This document shows positions 9,351 to 17,931 of a stretch of DNA of 64,000 nucleotides, piece by piece; within the stretch, counting starts at the first letter, position 1; each line of letters starts with the position of its first letter. The position numbers were made by a program, and so were the translations under genes. Origin of the DNA: Helicobacter anatolicus (GTDB lineage: Bacteria > Campylobacterota > Campylobacteria > Campylobacterales > Helicobacteraceae); NCBI RefSeq assembly GCF_021300615.1, contig NZ_JAJTMY010000003.1:62001-126000 (forward strand). Reading direction: 5' to 3'. The notes below the pieces were generated by a model. It had not been told where the DNA came from, did not search any database, and saw only the letters and a list, made by a program, of their open reading frames with translations.

Positions 9351-10662
9351 TTGCTTTGTTAAAATTTTTTATATCTTTTTGCTAACAACACCTCCACTCG
9401 TTCATGCAGAAAATCAAAACCTAAGTTTTAAACAAGCATGGGAATATGTGTTAAAAAATCATAATGGAATCAAAGCTGAAGAGCTAGGTGTAGAAAAAAG
9501 CCAAAAGCTCTCTCTTGCCTCCAAACTCACATTTTTACCAAATATTGATATCACTGCAACCTATATCCATCTTTCTGAACCTGTCCATCTCAACCTTGCG
9601 CCAATAAGCAATGTATTACCACAAATTAATCTAATCAATCAAGATATAATAATTGGTTCACTAAATATTATTTATCCACTTTATACAGGAGGGAAAAGAT
9701 GGCATGGAGTAAATATTGCAAAACTTCAAGAAAAAGATGCAAAAGAGGCATTGCGACTCAAAAAACTAGCCACCTTTGAAGAATTAGCAAAAATTTATTA
9801 TGGTGTTTGGCTACAGCAAGAAATTTATTTTACCTTGCAAGAAATGCAAAAAAGCGCACAAATCCACTACAATAATGCATTAAAATTGCAAAAAGCTGGG
9901 CAGATTGCAAAAATTGAAGTTTTGGGTGCACAAGTAGCATTAGATAAAAGCAAAAATAAAAGCAAAGAAGCAAAAAACAAACTTGAAATTTCGCAAATTG
10001 CACTTAATACTGCCTTAAATTTAAAAAATACACATCCTACTTCAAATATAGAAGTCAAAAGACCAAAAAAATATGAAGATTTTTTTGTGCAAAAAACGCT
10101 AAATTCCTATCCAATTTTAAAAAGTTTAGATCAAAAAATCTCGATTGCTAGTGAAGCAAGAAAAATAGAAATTGCCAAACTTTTCCCTGATGTTGCTTTG
10201 ATGGGATCATATTTTATGGACAATAATTTTTTATTACATAATCAATCCTTGCCTTCTTGGTATATAGGCATCACAGCACGATTACCTCTTGTAAGTGCAG
10301 GAGGTAAGATTCCTCAAATCCAAGCAGCAAAGATCGTAGAAATGCAACTAGATAAAACCAAGGCCCAAGCCATAAAAGATATGGAAGTTTTAGCAAGAAG
10401 TACCTATAAGGAAGTAATTTTTGCACAAGAGGAATATTGGAGTTTAGAATCTAGCATCAAACTTGCGCAAGAAAATCTAAAATTACAAGAGGTTGCATTT
10501 AATCAAGGTCTAGCAACAAGCATACAAGTTATTGATGCAAGGAATATGCTCTCAAACACTCTTATTGAACAAAAAACCATTGCATATAAATATGTGATTT
10601 TACTCTCAAAACTTATGGCACTTAGTGACAATATTGCCATGTTTTATGAATTACAACAATAA
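9322..10662 (+). CDS. TolC-family outer-membrane efflux protein
   Basis: Outer-membrane channel of a tripartite exporter. The 446-residue protein has a signal peptide (MKNIWKAAHNCFVKIFYIFLL to VHA, cleavage before ENQ) and two alpha-helical OEP repeats of coiled-coil character (about 50-220 and 240-440) typical of TolC. The ATG at 9322 is preferred over TTG 9304 because AGGGG lies just upstream and the signal peptide then starts properly. It overlaps the ABC-F gene by 29 nt and is followed after 8 nt by the HlyD-like gene. The order TolC-HlyD-two ABC-2 permeases resembles H. pylori HP1489-HP1486 as I remember it. Substrate unknown. Confidence 0.9.
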   Translation: MKNIWKAAHNCFVKIFYIFLLTTPPLVHAENQNLSFKQAWEYVLKNHNGIKAEELGVEKSQKLSLASKLTFLPNIDITATYIHLSEPVHLNLAPISNVLPQINLINQDIIIGSLNIIYPLYTGGKRWHGVNIAKLQEKDAKEALRLKKLATFEELAKIYYGVWLQQEIYFTLQEMQKSAQIHYNNALKLQKAGQIAKIEVLGAQVALDKSKNKSKEAKNKLEISQIALNTALNLKNTHPTSNIEVKRPKKYEDFFVQKTLNSYPILKSLDQKISIASEARKIEIAKLFPDVALMGSYFMDNNFLLHNQSLPSWYIGITARLPLVSAGGKIPQIQAAKIVEMQLDKTKAQAIKDMEVLARSTYKEVIFAQEEYWSLESSIKLAQENLKLQEVAFNQGLATSIQVIDARNMLSNTLIEQKTIAYKYVILLSKLMALSDNIAMFYELQQ

Positions 10663-10670
10663 GGATTAAC

Positions 10671-11900
10671 ATGAAAGAAGAAAAAAAACTCTCCCTAGAA
10701 AAAAATCCCAAAGAAAAAAAGCAAAAAAAACAAAAAGGGCAAAAAGAAAAAACCAAAGAGAAAAAAAATAAAATACAAACAGAAGAGAAAAAATCAAAAA
10801 AAGAACAAACAAAAAATGAAACTTATACTCAGATAACTACGCAAAAAAATACCATAAAACAGAAAAAAGATTTTAAAAAAATACAAAATACACTACTTGA
10901 AAAAATCAAAAATTTTAAAAATAAAAAAGTGGTTGAAAAAATCATACTTATTGTAATTTTATTTTTTATTATACTTTGGTTAGGAATCACATTTTATCGT
11001 GCCTATGAAACTAAACCTCAATATTTGCAAGGTCAAATCACTGCAAAAGAATATAGTGTAAGCTCCAAACTTGCAGGAAGAGTAGAAAATCTCAAAGTAA
11101 AAAAGGGTGATTTTGTCAACAAAGGAGATTTAATCTATCAAATCAACAGTCCAGAAGTAAATGCCAAACTTACACAAGCGCAAGCAGGATATGAAGCAGC
11201 AAAAGCCCTAAGCGAAGAAACAAAAAAAGGTTCCCGAGAAGAAACTATCATTTCTGCAAAAGATGTTTGGTCTTCTGCAAAGGCTATGACAGAACTCACA
11301 CAAAAAACCTATGACCGAATCGCTGAACTCTATAAAAGCGGTGTGGTAAGCTTGCAAAAAAGAGATGAAGCATATGCGGCCTATCAAAGTGCAAAATACA
11401 ATGAAAATGTTGCTTATCAGCAATATAAAATTGCTCTTGATGGCGCAAGAGATGAAACCAAAAAAGCAGCCTTTGAAAAACAAAAAGCTGCAGAAGGACA
11501 AGTAAGTGAAGTAGAAGCCTACCTAAAGGATATCAATGCTTATGCACCAATTAGTGGAGAAGTAAGTAATGTTTTATTACATGATGGCGAGCTAAGCCCT
11601 AGTGGTTTCCCCGTCGTGCTTCTTATTGATACCAAAGATATTTGGTTAAGATTTAGTGTTAATGAACAATATCTCCCTAAATTCCAAAAAGATTCTGTTT
11701 TTGAAGGTTATATACCAGCACTTGATAGAACTATCCAGTTTAAAGTGCGTTATATCTCTGTAATGGGGGATTTTGCAACATGGAAAGCAACTGCAAATGG
11801 CAAGGGCTATGATATGAAAAGCTATGAAATTGAAGCAGTACCTCTTGAAGAAATTGAAGAATGGCGCGTGGGAATGAGCGTACTTATTAAGGTATTTTAA
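10671..11900 (+). CDS. HlyD-family membrane fusion protein with a Lys-rich N-terminus
   Basis: Periplasmic adaptor that links inner-membrane permeases to the TolC-like channel. One membrane helix spans about residues 91-109, followed by the biotinyl-lipoyl half (QITAKEYSVSSKLAGRVENL), a long alpha-helical hairpin (about 165-280), the second lipoyl half and a beta-barrel domain ending at 409. It starts with an AAGGATTAAC leader to ATG. The N-terminal cytoplasmic part is odd: about 90 residues of low complexity with 33 Lys, plus many Glu and Gln. That is much longer and more charged than the short N-terminal tails usual in EmrA/HlyD proteins. Its stop overlaps the next start by one base (TAATG). 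Confidence 0.9.
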   Translation: MKEEKKLSLEKNPKEKKQKKQKGQKEKTKEKKNKIQTEEKKSKKEQTKNETYTQITTQKNTIKQKKDFKKIQNTLLEKIKNFKNKKVVEKIILIVILFFIILWLGITFYRAYETKPQYLQGQITAKEYSVSSKLAGRVENLKVKKGDFVNKGDLIYQINSPEVNAKLTQAQAGYEAAKALSEETKKGSREETIISAKDVWSSAKAMTELTQKTYDRIAELYKSGVVSLQKRDEAYAAYQSAKYNENVAYQQYKIALDGARDETKKAAFEKQKAAEGQVSEVEAYLKDINAYAPISGEVSNVLLHDGELSPSGFPVVLLIDTKDIWLRFSVNEQYLPKFQKDSVFEGYIPALDRTIQFKVRYISVMGDFATWKATANGKGYDMKSYEIEAVPLEEIEEWRVGMSVLIKVF

Positions 11901-12979
11901 TGCAGATTCTTGCAAATATTTTACTGCGTAATAAATTTTTATGCTTTCTCTACCTTATTGCCCCATTGCTTTTTGGGGGGATTATCTACAACATTTTCAA
12001 AGATGCTACTCCAAGACAATTACCTATAGGAATTCTTGATTATGACAAAAGTACATTGTCTGAAGAAATTATCTATAATATCACACACTCCCCCACCTTA
12101 AAACCTACAAATTTTTATCACTCTATCAAAGAAGCGCAAGAAGATCTAAGCACTACCAAAATTTATGCCCTTGTAGTGATTCCACAAGATATGCAAAAAA
12201 AAATCAAAATGGGCGTGATGCAAGAAATCACTTTTTATTACAACTCACAATTTATCTTAATTGGCAAAACGCTTGATAATGCAATGCTGCAAATCATTGC
12301 ATTAAGCAACATCAAACTACAAACGGGAAAAAATCTCATTCAAGTTAAAAATCTACAAGCTGCGATGGGAAAAAGTGCACCAATCTTGCCACATATCAAC
12401 GCGCTTTTTAATCCCAAAAATAGCTATATACAATTTTTAGGAACTTTAATTTTGCCCTGTATTTGGCAGATTCTCCTAGCCTTAGGATTGTTAAATCTTT
12501 TATCTTATCCCATTAAAAATAGTGGTGATTTTTTTATGCGTTTTGGATTCAATCTCTTGATTTTTATGTTTTGGGGCATGGTAATGATTTATTTTTTCAA
12601 CACTCTAAAATTTCCGCTTGTAGGTAATATTTCACTAATTTTCTTTGCTCTTTTAATTTTGGGAATCTCTATTAGTGCAATTGTGGCATTTTTGCAAAGC
12701 ATTTTTTTAAATGCCACAAAATCTATCAGCCTTATTGCTGCTTATACCGCACCAAGTCTAGCTTTTGCAGGAGTTACCTACCCACAAAGTGCAATGGATA
12801 GCTTTGCACTTTTTTGGAGCCATATTTTGCCTATTTCTTATTTTATGGAACTTTATTTCCAACAAGCCCACTATGGCGGTGATATTTTAGAAGGATTTTT
12901 TATCCTTGCAAAGATGTTGCCATTTTTACTTTTTTTACCCGCTGCTTGGTTGATTTATAAAATCAAAGGAAAAATATGA
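11900..12979 (+). CDS. ABC-2 type permease (YhhJ-like), first copy
   Basis: Inner-membrane permease of the ABC-2 family (359 residues). The topology is typical: one N-terminal helix (about 15-30), a large periplasmic domain (about 35-175) and five C-terminal helices, with a short amphipathic end. The segment LPIGILDYDKSTLSEEII near residue 40 is the usual family start of the extracytoplasmic domain. It overlaps the HlyD gene by 1 nt and the next permease by 4 nt, so the two permeases probably form a heterodimer. No ABC ATPase gene follows in the operon. Confidence 0.88.
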   Translation: MQILANILLRNKFLCFLYLIAPLLFGGIIYNIFKDATPRQLPIGILDYDKSTLSEEIIYNITHSPTLKPTNFYHSIKEAQEDLSTTKIYALVVIPQDMQKKIKMGVMQEITFYYNSQFILIGKTLDNAMLQIIALSNIKLQTGKNLIQVKNLQAAMGKSAPILPHINALFNPKNSYIQFLGTLILPCIWQILLALGLLNLLSYPIKNSGDFFMRFGFNLLIFMFWGMVMIYFFNTLKFPLVGNISLIFFALLILGISISAIVAFLQSIFLNATKSISLIAAYTAPSLAFAGVTYPQSAMDSFALFWSHILPISYFMELYFQQAHYGGDILEGFFILAKMLPFLLFLPAAWLIYKIKGKI

Positions 12980-14118
12980 GTTTTTTTAAAATTTTTGCAC
13001 TAGAGTTTAAAGCAATTTTTAGCAACTCTACGATTTTACTTATCGTTTTTGGTGGATCCTTGATGTATGTACTTTTATATCCTACACCATACAAAAGTGA
13101 TCTTATTAGAGATCAAAAAATTGCTGTCGTAGATTTAGACCAGAGCATGCAAAGTAAAGAATTGATTTTTTATGTAAATTCTATGCCTCAAAATCAAGTC
13201 ACGCAAATTTTAGATTCTGAACATCAAGCCTTAGAATCTCTAACACATAATAAAATTTTTGGCTATCTTATTATTCCAAAGGGTTTTGAAAAAAATCTCA
13301 AAAAAGGAGTGCCTGCACATCTTGCCTATATAGCAAATGCCTCATATTTTTCTGCATATGGTGCAATTGTAGAAGGGCTAAATGATGCAGCAAATGCGCT
13401 AGGCCAACAAATTATCATTCAAACCAAAATCTTACAAAACTCTACCATACACCAAAAAGCTGATCTGTTGCAAAAAACAAGCATTCCTCTTTTTAACCCC
13501 TCAAATGGCTATCTGAATTATGCCTTAGCAGCAATTTTGATTTTTATTTTACACCAAACTGCTATTGGTGGAACTATGCTTCTTGGTGCCTTTCAAAATA
13601 AAGAAAATAATCCTACAAGTTATTATCGCACACAGAGTTTTTTTAAAATTCTTTTTGCTCGACTGTTGATTTTTGGTGGAATTTACATTCTGCTTTTTCT
13701 CTTATTTTTTGGTTTCTTCTTCACACTTTATGATATTAATATCAAAGCAAATATAGTTGATTTCTGGTGTTTTGCACTAGTTTTTATTTTTGCCATGCTT
13801 TCTCTAGGAATTTTTTTGGGATTATTTATCAAAAATACTGCACTACCTACACAAATTGTTTTAATCTCATCTCTACCTATTGTATTTTTACTAGGTTTTA
13901 TTTGGCCAAGTGAGCTTATTCCTAATTTTTTAAAATCTATCAGTGCACTTATACCCGCGTATCATGGAATCAATGGCTTTTTAAAACTCAATCAAATGAG
14001 CGCTAGTCTCAACCAAATTATGCCACAATTTTTCTATCTACTTTTCTTAGGCTGTTTTTATAGTTTTTGTGCAATCTTTTATCATTCTTTTTATATTAGA
14101 AATAAAAATCTGCAATAA
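12976..14118 (+). CDS. ABC-2 type permease (YhhJ-like), second copy
   Basis: Paralogue of the preceding permease (380 residues) with the same plan: N-terminal helix at about 16-34, periplasmic domain containing KIAVVDLDQSMQSKELI, and five or six helices from about residue 175 to the end. Last gene of the exporter operon; it converges with the NADH dehydrogenase-like gene with only 12 nt between the stop codons. A 6-bp stem (AGGGAT 14126-14131, ATCCCT 14141-14146) lies at the junction but has no T-run, so I do not call it a terminator. The exported substrate is not predictable; drugs, lipids or metabolites are possible. Confidence 0.87.
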   Translation: MSFFKIFALEFKAIFSNSTILLIVFGGSLMYVLLYPTPYKSDLIRDQKIAVVDLDQSMQSKELIFYVNSMPQNQVTQILDSEHQALESLTHNKIFGYLIIPKGFEKNLKKGVPAHLAYIANASYFSAYGAIVEGLNDAANALGQQIIIQTKILQNSTIHQKADLLQKTSIPLFNPSNGYLNYALAAILIFILHQTAIGGTMLLGAFQNKENNPTSYYRTQSFFKILFARLLIFGGIYILLFLLFFGFFFTLYDINIKANIVDFWCFALVFIFAMLSLGIFLGLFIKNTALPTQIVLISSLPIVFLLGFIWPSELIPNFLKSISALIPAYHGINGFLKLNQMSASLNQIMPQFFYLLFLGCFYSFCAIFYHSFYIRNKNLQ

Positions 14119-14130
14119 CTATAACAGGGA

Positions 14131-15312
14131 TTATCTAAAAATCCCTCTGATTCCTAAAATCTTATACAGCCATTTCTTCTCTATCATTCTTTTTATAAAA
14201 ATTGCTATTTTACCACTTATATCCCTACCTTTAACATTTCCTATCGCACACTCTTCTCCTAAAGAACAAACTGTCCCCTCAGAAATATAGTTAAAAGCCT
14301 CCACACCAACACCTAAGATTCTATTTTTAAATGCTTTAGCAAGATATTCACCTTGCTTGATAGCAATTTGTGCGGTAGGGGGATAAAATCTACCACTTTC
14401 TGCATCTTTTAACGCAGCACAATCTCCAATAATATAAATATTTTGCATTTTATCTTGATTTTCTTGATTATAAGGCCGTAAATAAGCATCTACTTCTACC
14501 TTGCTTCTTGCTGAAGTAAAAAAGCTAGAATTCTCAATCACTGCATTCCCCTTCACACCAGCTGTCCAAATAATTAATCCTGCCTCTATAGCCTCCTCTC
14601 TATCATTTCTTTGGACAATTACTCTCCCCTCTTCACAACGCAAAATCTTGCACCCCGTAGCCAACTCCACATTTTCTGTTTTTAAAAAATTTTTTGTTTT
14701 TTGCACCAGTTTTGCAGAAAACATTGGAAGAATATCAGGCATTGCCTCAATACATATAAACTGCAGCAATGTAGAATCCACTCCTTGTTCTTTACAAAAT
14801 TTTTTGAGATTAATAGCCAAAGAAGTAATCGTTTCAATCCCACTAAATCCACCACCACACACCACAAATTTAAGATCTTTACAATCCTTTGTTTTTTTAT
14901 ATTTTTCAATCTGTAAATAAATTTTTTCTCGCAACTTTAACGCATTTTCAAAATCCACAATAGGTGTAGCATACTCTTTGATTCCTGCAATTCCAAAGCT
15001 ATCGGATTGAAATCCAAGTCCAACAACTAAATAATCATAATCATAGCTTTGCTTTTTTGCAAGAACCTTGTCTTCTTTGATCTCTAAAACTTCATCTTGA
15101 ATTATTTTAATCTTATGAGGCAAAATATCTGTGAGATAGATTCTTGCATCGCGTCTTGCACCTGTTACTACCTCATGCAATAAAATGCTAGTATAGTGAT
15201 AATCATAACGACTAATCAAAAAAATTTCATAATCCCCCAAAGCCTCTAAATCTAAATTTTTTAAAAATGCTAAACTCGCATAACCCGCACCCAAAACTAC
15301 AATCTTTTTCAT
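14131..15312 (-). CDS. NADH dehydrogenase-like FAD oxidoreductase (type II)
   Basis: Two-dinucleotide-binding flavoprotein. FAD motif VVLGAGYASLAFLKNL at the N-terminus, NAD(P) motif FVVCGGGFSGIE near residue 150, and the C-terminal FAD motif IYIIGDCAAL near residue 305. About 393 residues. The C-terminus carries an amphipathic basic stretch (IAIFIKRMIEKKWLYKIL) suited to peripheral membrane binding, as in NDH-2. Start at 15312 has AGGAG 7 nt upstream; the upstream ATG at 15336 adds eight residues not belonging to the FAD fold. It would oxidise NADH and reduce quinone without pumping protons, but a sulfide:quinone-type relative cannot be excluded by eye. Confidence 0.82.
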   Translation of the reverse strand: MKKIVVLGAGYASLAFLKNLDLEALGDYEIFLISRYDYHYTSILLHEVVTGARRDARIYLTDILPHKIKIIQDEVLEIKEDKVLAKKQSYDYDYLVVGLGFQSDSFGIAGIKEYATPIVDFENALKLREKIYLQIEKYKKTKDCKDLKFVVCGGGFSGIETITSLAINLKKFCKEQGVDSTLLQFICIEAMPDILPMFSAKLVQKTKNFLKTENVELATGCKILRCEEGRVIVQRNDREEAIEAGLIIWTAGVKGNAVIENSSFFTSARSKVEVDAYLRPYNQENQDKMQNIYIIGDCAALKDAESGRFYPPTAQIAIKQGEYLAKAFKNRILGVGVEAFNYISEGTVCSLGEECAIGNVKGRDISGKIAIFIKRMIEKKWLYKILGIRGIFR

Positions 15313-15358
15313 GTAATCTCCTAGAGATAGTGTCATAACATTTTTTATAATGTTAAAA

Positions 15359-16354
15359 CTATTTTAGCACATTAAAAATTTTATTTGTAGCAATTCTGCC
15401 TTTTGCAGTTTTTTCGATATATCCATTTGCTAATAAATATGGTTCAATCGCCTCCTCAATCGTCCCCTCATCCTCACTCATTGCAGCAGCAATAGTAGAT
15501 AAACCAATAGGTCTTCCTTTTGCGCTTCTTAAAATTTCTAAATATCTCAAATCTAGCATATCAAAACCTAAGGTATTGATTCCTAATTCATTAAGTGCAT
15601 ATTGCGTGGTAGCAAGACTAATACTCTTCTCATTACCTACATCTGAAAAATCTCTTACCCTCTTAAGTAGCCGCAATGCAATGCGAGGTGTGCCTCTAGA
15701 GCGTTTAGCAATCTCCAAAGCACTTTTTTCATCAATACTTTTTTGAAAACGCTTGGCTGCACGCTCAATAATCAACCCCAATTCCTCAACACTATAAAAC
15801 TCCATTCTAAAATTCATACCAAATCGATCACGCAAAGGATTACTTAACATTCCCGCCCTAGTTGTTGCTCCAATAAGTGTAAAACGTGGAAGATCAATCT
15901 TAATAGTCTGTGCTGCAGGACCAGAACCAATAATAATATCTAACCTAAAATCCTCCATTGCAGGATAAAGAATTTCTTCGATCGCAGGACTTAGGCGATG
16001 AATTTCATCAATAAATAAAATATCTCCTTCTGCAAGATTAGTCATAATAGCTGCCAAATCTCCAGACTTCTCAATCATTGGTGCCGCAGTAACTTTAATA
16101 TTTGCTCCCATTTGTGTAGCAATAATATAGCTTAGTGTTGTTTTACCAAGCCCAGGAGGTCCAAAAAATAAAATATGATCTAAACATTCTCCCCGCTTTT
16201 TACTAGCCTTGATAAAAATATCCAAATTTTTCTTAATTTGTTCTTGACCTATATAATCTTCCCATTGACTAGGACGCAAAGAAAATTCCTCTTTTTCTTC
16301 AAAGGAAATTTTCTCAACATTCACCAATCGTGTGTCAAGCGTATTTTTTTCCAT
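15359..16354 (-). CDS. ruvB: Holliday junction DNA helicase RuvB
   Basis: AAA+ motor that drives branch migration of Holliday junctions with RuvA and RuvC. The 331 residues show Walker [11 protein letters not shown] near residue 66, Walker [11 protein letters not shown], sensor 1 GATTRAGML and the C-terminal winged helix with [21 protein letters not shown]-terminal [16 protein letters not shown] is the family start. It shares one base with panB upstream (TAATG). Neither ruvA nor ruvC is near. Confidence 0.97.
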   Translation of the reverse strand: MEKNTLDTRLVNVEKISFEEKEEFSLRPSQWEDYIGQEQIKKNLDIFIKASKKRGECLDHILFFGPPGLGKTTLSYIIATQMGANIKVTAAPMIEKSGDLAAIMTNLAEGDILFIDEIHRLSPAIEEILYPAMEDFRLDIIIGSGPAAQTIKIDLPRFTLIGATTRAGMLSNPLRDRFGMNFRMEFYSVEELGLIIERAAKRFQKSIDEKSALEIAKRSRGTPRIALRLLKRVRDFSDVGNEKSISLATTQYALNELGINTLGFDMLDLRYLEILRSAKGRPIGLSTIAAAMSEDEGTIEEAIEPYLLANGYIEKTAKGRIATNKIFNVLK

Positions 16355-17139
16355 TAATAACTTTCATCAAGACTAGGAAAATTCATTGTCTTTACATCAT
16401 TTACGTACTCTTTAATTGCATCTTTAAGTAATTGCGCTCCTTGTAAATAGCGACGCACAAACTTTGGTTGAAAATCATTAAAAAATCCAAATGCATCACT
16501 CCACACTAGAATTTGTCCATCACAATTTACCCCACTACCAATACCAATAGTAGGAATTTTTAGTATTTTTGTGATTTCTGTAGCCACTTCATGTTTTATT
16601 CCCTCTAATACAATTGCAAAAGCTCCTGATTCCTGCAACATCAGTGCTTCTTCTTTTAAACGGGTGCTACTCGCTTCATCTTTACCTTTAATTTTATACC
16701 CTCCTTCACTTCTTGCAAATTGTGGCATCAAACCAATATGCCCCATTACTGCAATTCCCTCATTTACAATAGCCTTAATAATATGCGCACGATTTGCACC
16801 ACCCTCCAATTTAATTGCACCTGCTTGCGTTTCTTTATAAAATCGCACCGCATTAAAAATGGCTTGTTTTTCATTTTGATAGCTTCCAAAGCTCATGTCC
16901 CCAACAACAAGAGACTTTTGCACACCATTGCAAACTGCCTTGGTATGATAAATCATCTCATCAATACCTATTGCCAAAGTATCTTTATTGCCACCAAAAC
17001 TTTGTGAAAGACTATCGCCTACCAAAATAAAATCTACTTCACCATCAAAAATCTTGCCAAATAAGGCATCATAAGCCGTAATTGCTGTAATTTTTTCTTG
17101 ATTCTTCTTTTTTTGCAAAGTTGTAATTGTTGTTTGCAT
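16354..17139 (-). CDS. panB: 3-methyl-2-oxobutanoate hydroxymethyltransferase
   Basis: First step of pantothenate synthesis: adds a hydroxymethyl group from 5,10-methylene-THF to alpha-ketoisovalerate. Family motifs: [28 protein letters not shown] (metal-binding Asp), [18 protein letters not shown] and [18 protein letters not shown] start it at the ATG at 17139, which overlaps the rimP stop by one base (TGATG) and has GGAG about 6 nt upstream; two GTG codons just upstream are alternatives. 261 residues. panC lies elsewhere in the window, after pyrF. Confidence 0.96.
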   Translation of the reverse strand: MQTTITTLQKKKNQEKITAITAYDALFGKIFDGEVDFILVGDSLSQSFGGNKDTLAIGIDEMIYHTKAVCNGVQKSLVVGDMSFGSYQNEKQAIFNAVRFYKETQAGAIKLEGGANRAHIIKAIVNEGIAVMGHIGLMPQFARSEGGYKIKGKDEASSTRLKEEALMLQESGAFAIVLEGIKHEVATEITKILKIPTIGIGSGVNCDGQILVWSDAFGFFNDFQPKFVRRYLQGAQLLKDAIKEYVNDVKTMNFPSLDESY

Positions 17140-17579
17140 CACCACTCCAATATTGTTTTAACTTTTTTTAACGCTTTTAAATCAAAACTCTTTGTATCTC
17201 CGTTGATTTCAAAAACTACTTTTTCATCTTGATAATCTTTTAAAATCGCCTCAAATTCTTCTTTATTGTCCAATCTTACCTGCACTTTTTGATTGAGGGA
17301 CAATAAAAAATGTCTAGAGGTTTTTAATATGCGCTCCACTCCTGGGGAACTCACCTCCAAAAAATAACTTTTTTCATCCAAAATTTCCACATCTAATAAA
17401 GGAGATAACACTTCACTTACTTCTTGACACATATCTAAGGTAATTTTATTTTCTTTATTTGTAATACTAATACGCAAAATATGAGAATCATTTTCCTTTA
17501 AAAATGCAATATCATAAAGCACATAACCCAAACTTTCTATCATTCTTTCAATTTTATTTTCTAATTCTTGTGTGATCAT
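17139..17579 (-). CDS. rimP: Ribosome maturation factor RimP
   Basis: Assists 30S subunit maturation. About 146 residues with the two-domain RimP layout: N-terminal domain (LENKIERMIESLGYVLYDI) and the conserved FLEVSSPGVERIL segment, then an SH3-like C-terminal domain. The ATG at 17579 has GAGG 6 nt upstream and leaves a 7-nt gap to rbfA; the earlier start at 17609 would run into rbfA. Sits between rbfA and panB in the leftward run. Confidence 0.92.
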   Translation of the reverse strand: MITQELENKIERMIESLGYVLYDIAFLKENDSHILRISITNKENKITLDMCQEVSEVLSPLLDVEILDEKSYFLEVSSPGVERILKTSRHFLLSLNQKVQVRLDNKEEFEAILKDYQDEKVVFEINGDTKSFDLKALKKVKTILEW

Positions 17580-17586
17580 TTTAACC

Positions 17587-17931
17587 TCACTGCTTGTTAA
17601 TCTGCGCAAAAATCCTATCTAAATTATTAGTGACTACTAAGCTATCATCTTCTTTAAAAGCAAATTTTGGACATTTAAACCAACCACTTGCACTCAAAAC
17701 ATAATCGCGTAAAATCCCCTCAGCTTTTTGCAAAAGTCGCAACAGCTGCTTTTTTTCTTCTTTTTCTTGCGTGTCCAATAAGACAAAAACTTCTGCATTA
17801 TATTTTCCTTTTGAACAAACTACTCGTGTAATACTTAAATGATTAATACGATTATCACTTAACTGCACCAAAGCCTCACTCAAAAGCTCTAGCAACAAAG
17901 ATTCAGTTCTTTGTTCTTTAATTGTTTTCAT
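17587..17931 (-). CDS. rbfA: Ribosome-binding factor A
   Basis: Cold-shock-linked 30S maturation factor of 114 residues. It has the KH-like RbfA fold pattern: LLLELLSEALVQLSDNRINH at the N-terminus, a strand KYNAEVFVLLD and helix LLRLLQKAEGILRDYVL, ending near FKEDDSLVVTNNLDRIF. It begins directly after the infB stop codon with no spacer, consistent with the usual infB-rbfA-rimP operon. Confidence 0.92.
   Translation of the reverse strand: MKTIKEQRTESLLLELLSEALVQLSDNRINHLSITRVVCSKGKYNAEVFVLLDTQEKEEKKQLLRLLQKAEGILRDYVLSASGWFKCPKFAFKEDDSLVVTNNLDRIFAQINKQ

Noticed and set aside
14126-14146. 6-bp stem at the junction of the second permease and the NADH dehydrogenase-like gene
   Set aside because: No T-run on either side and one arm is within coding sequence.
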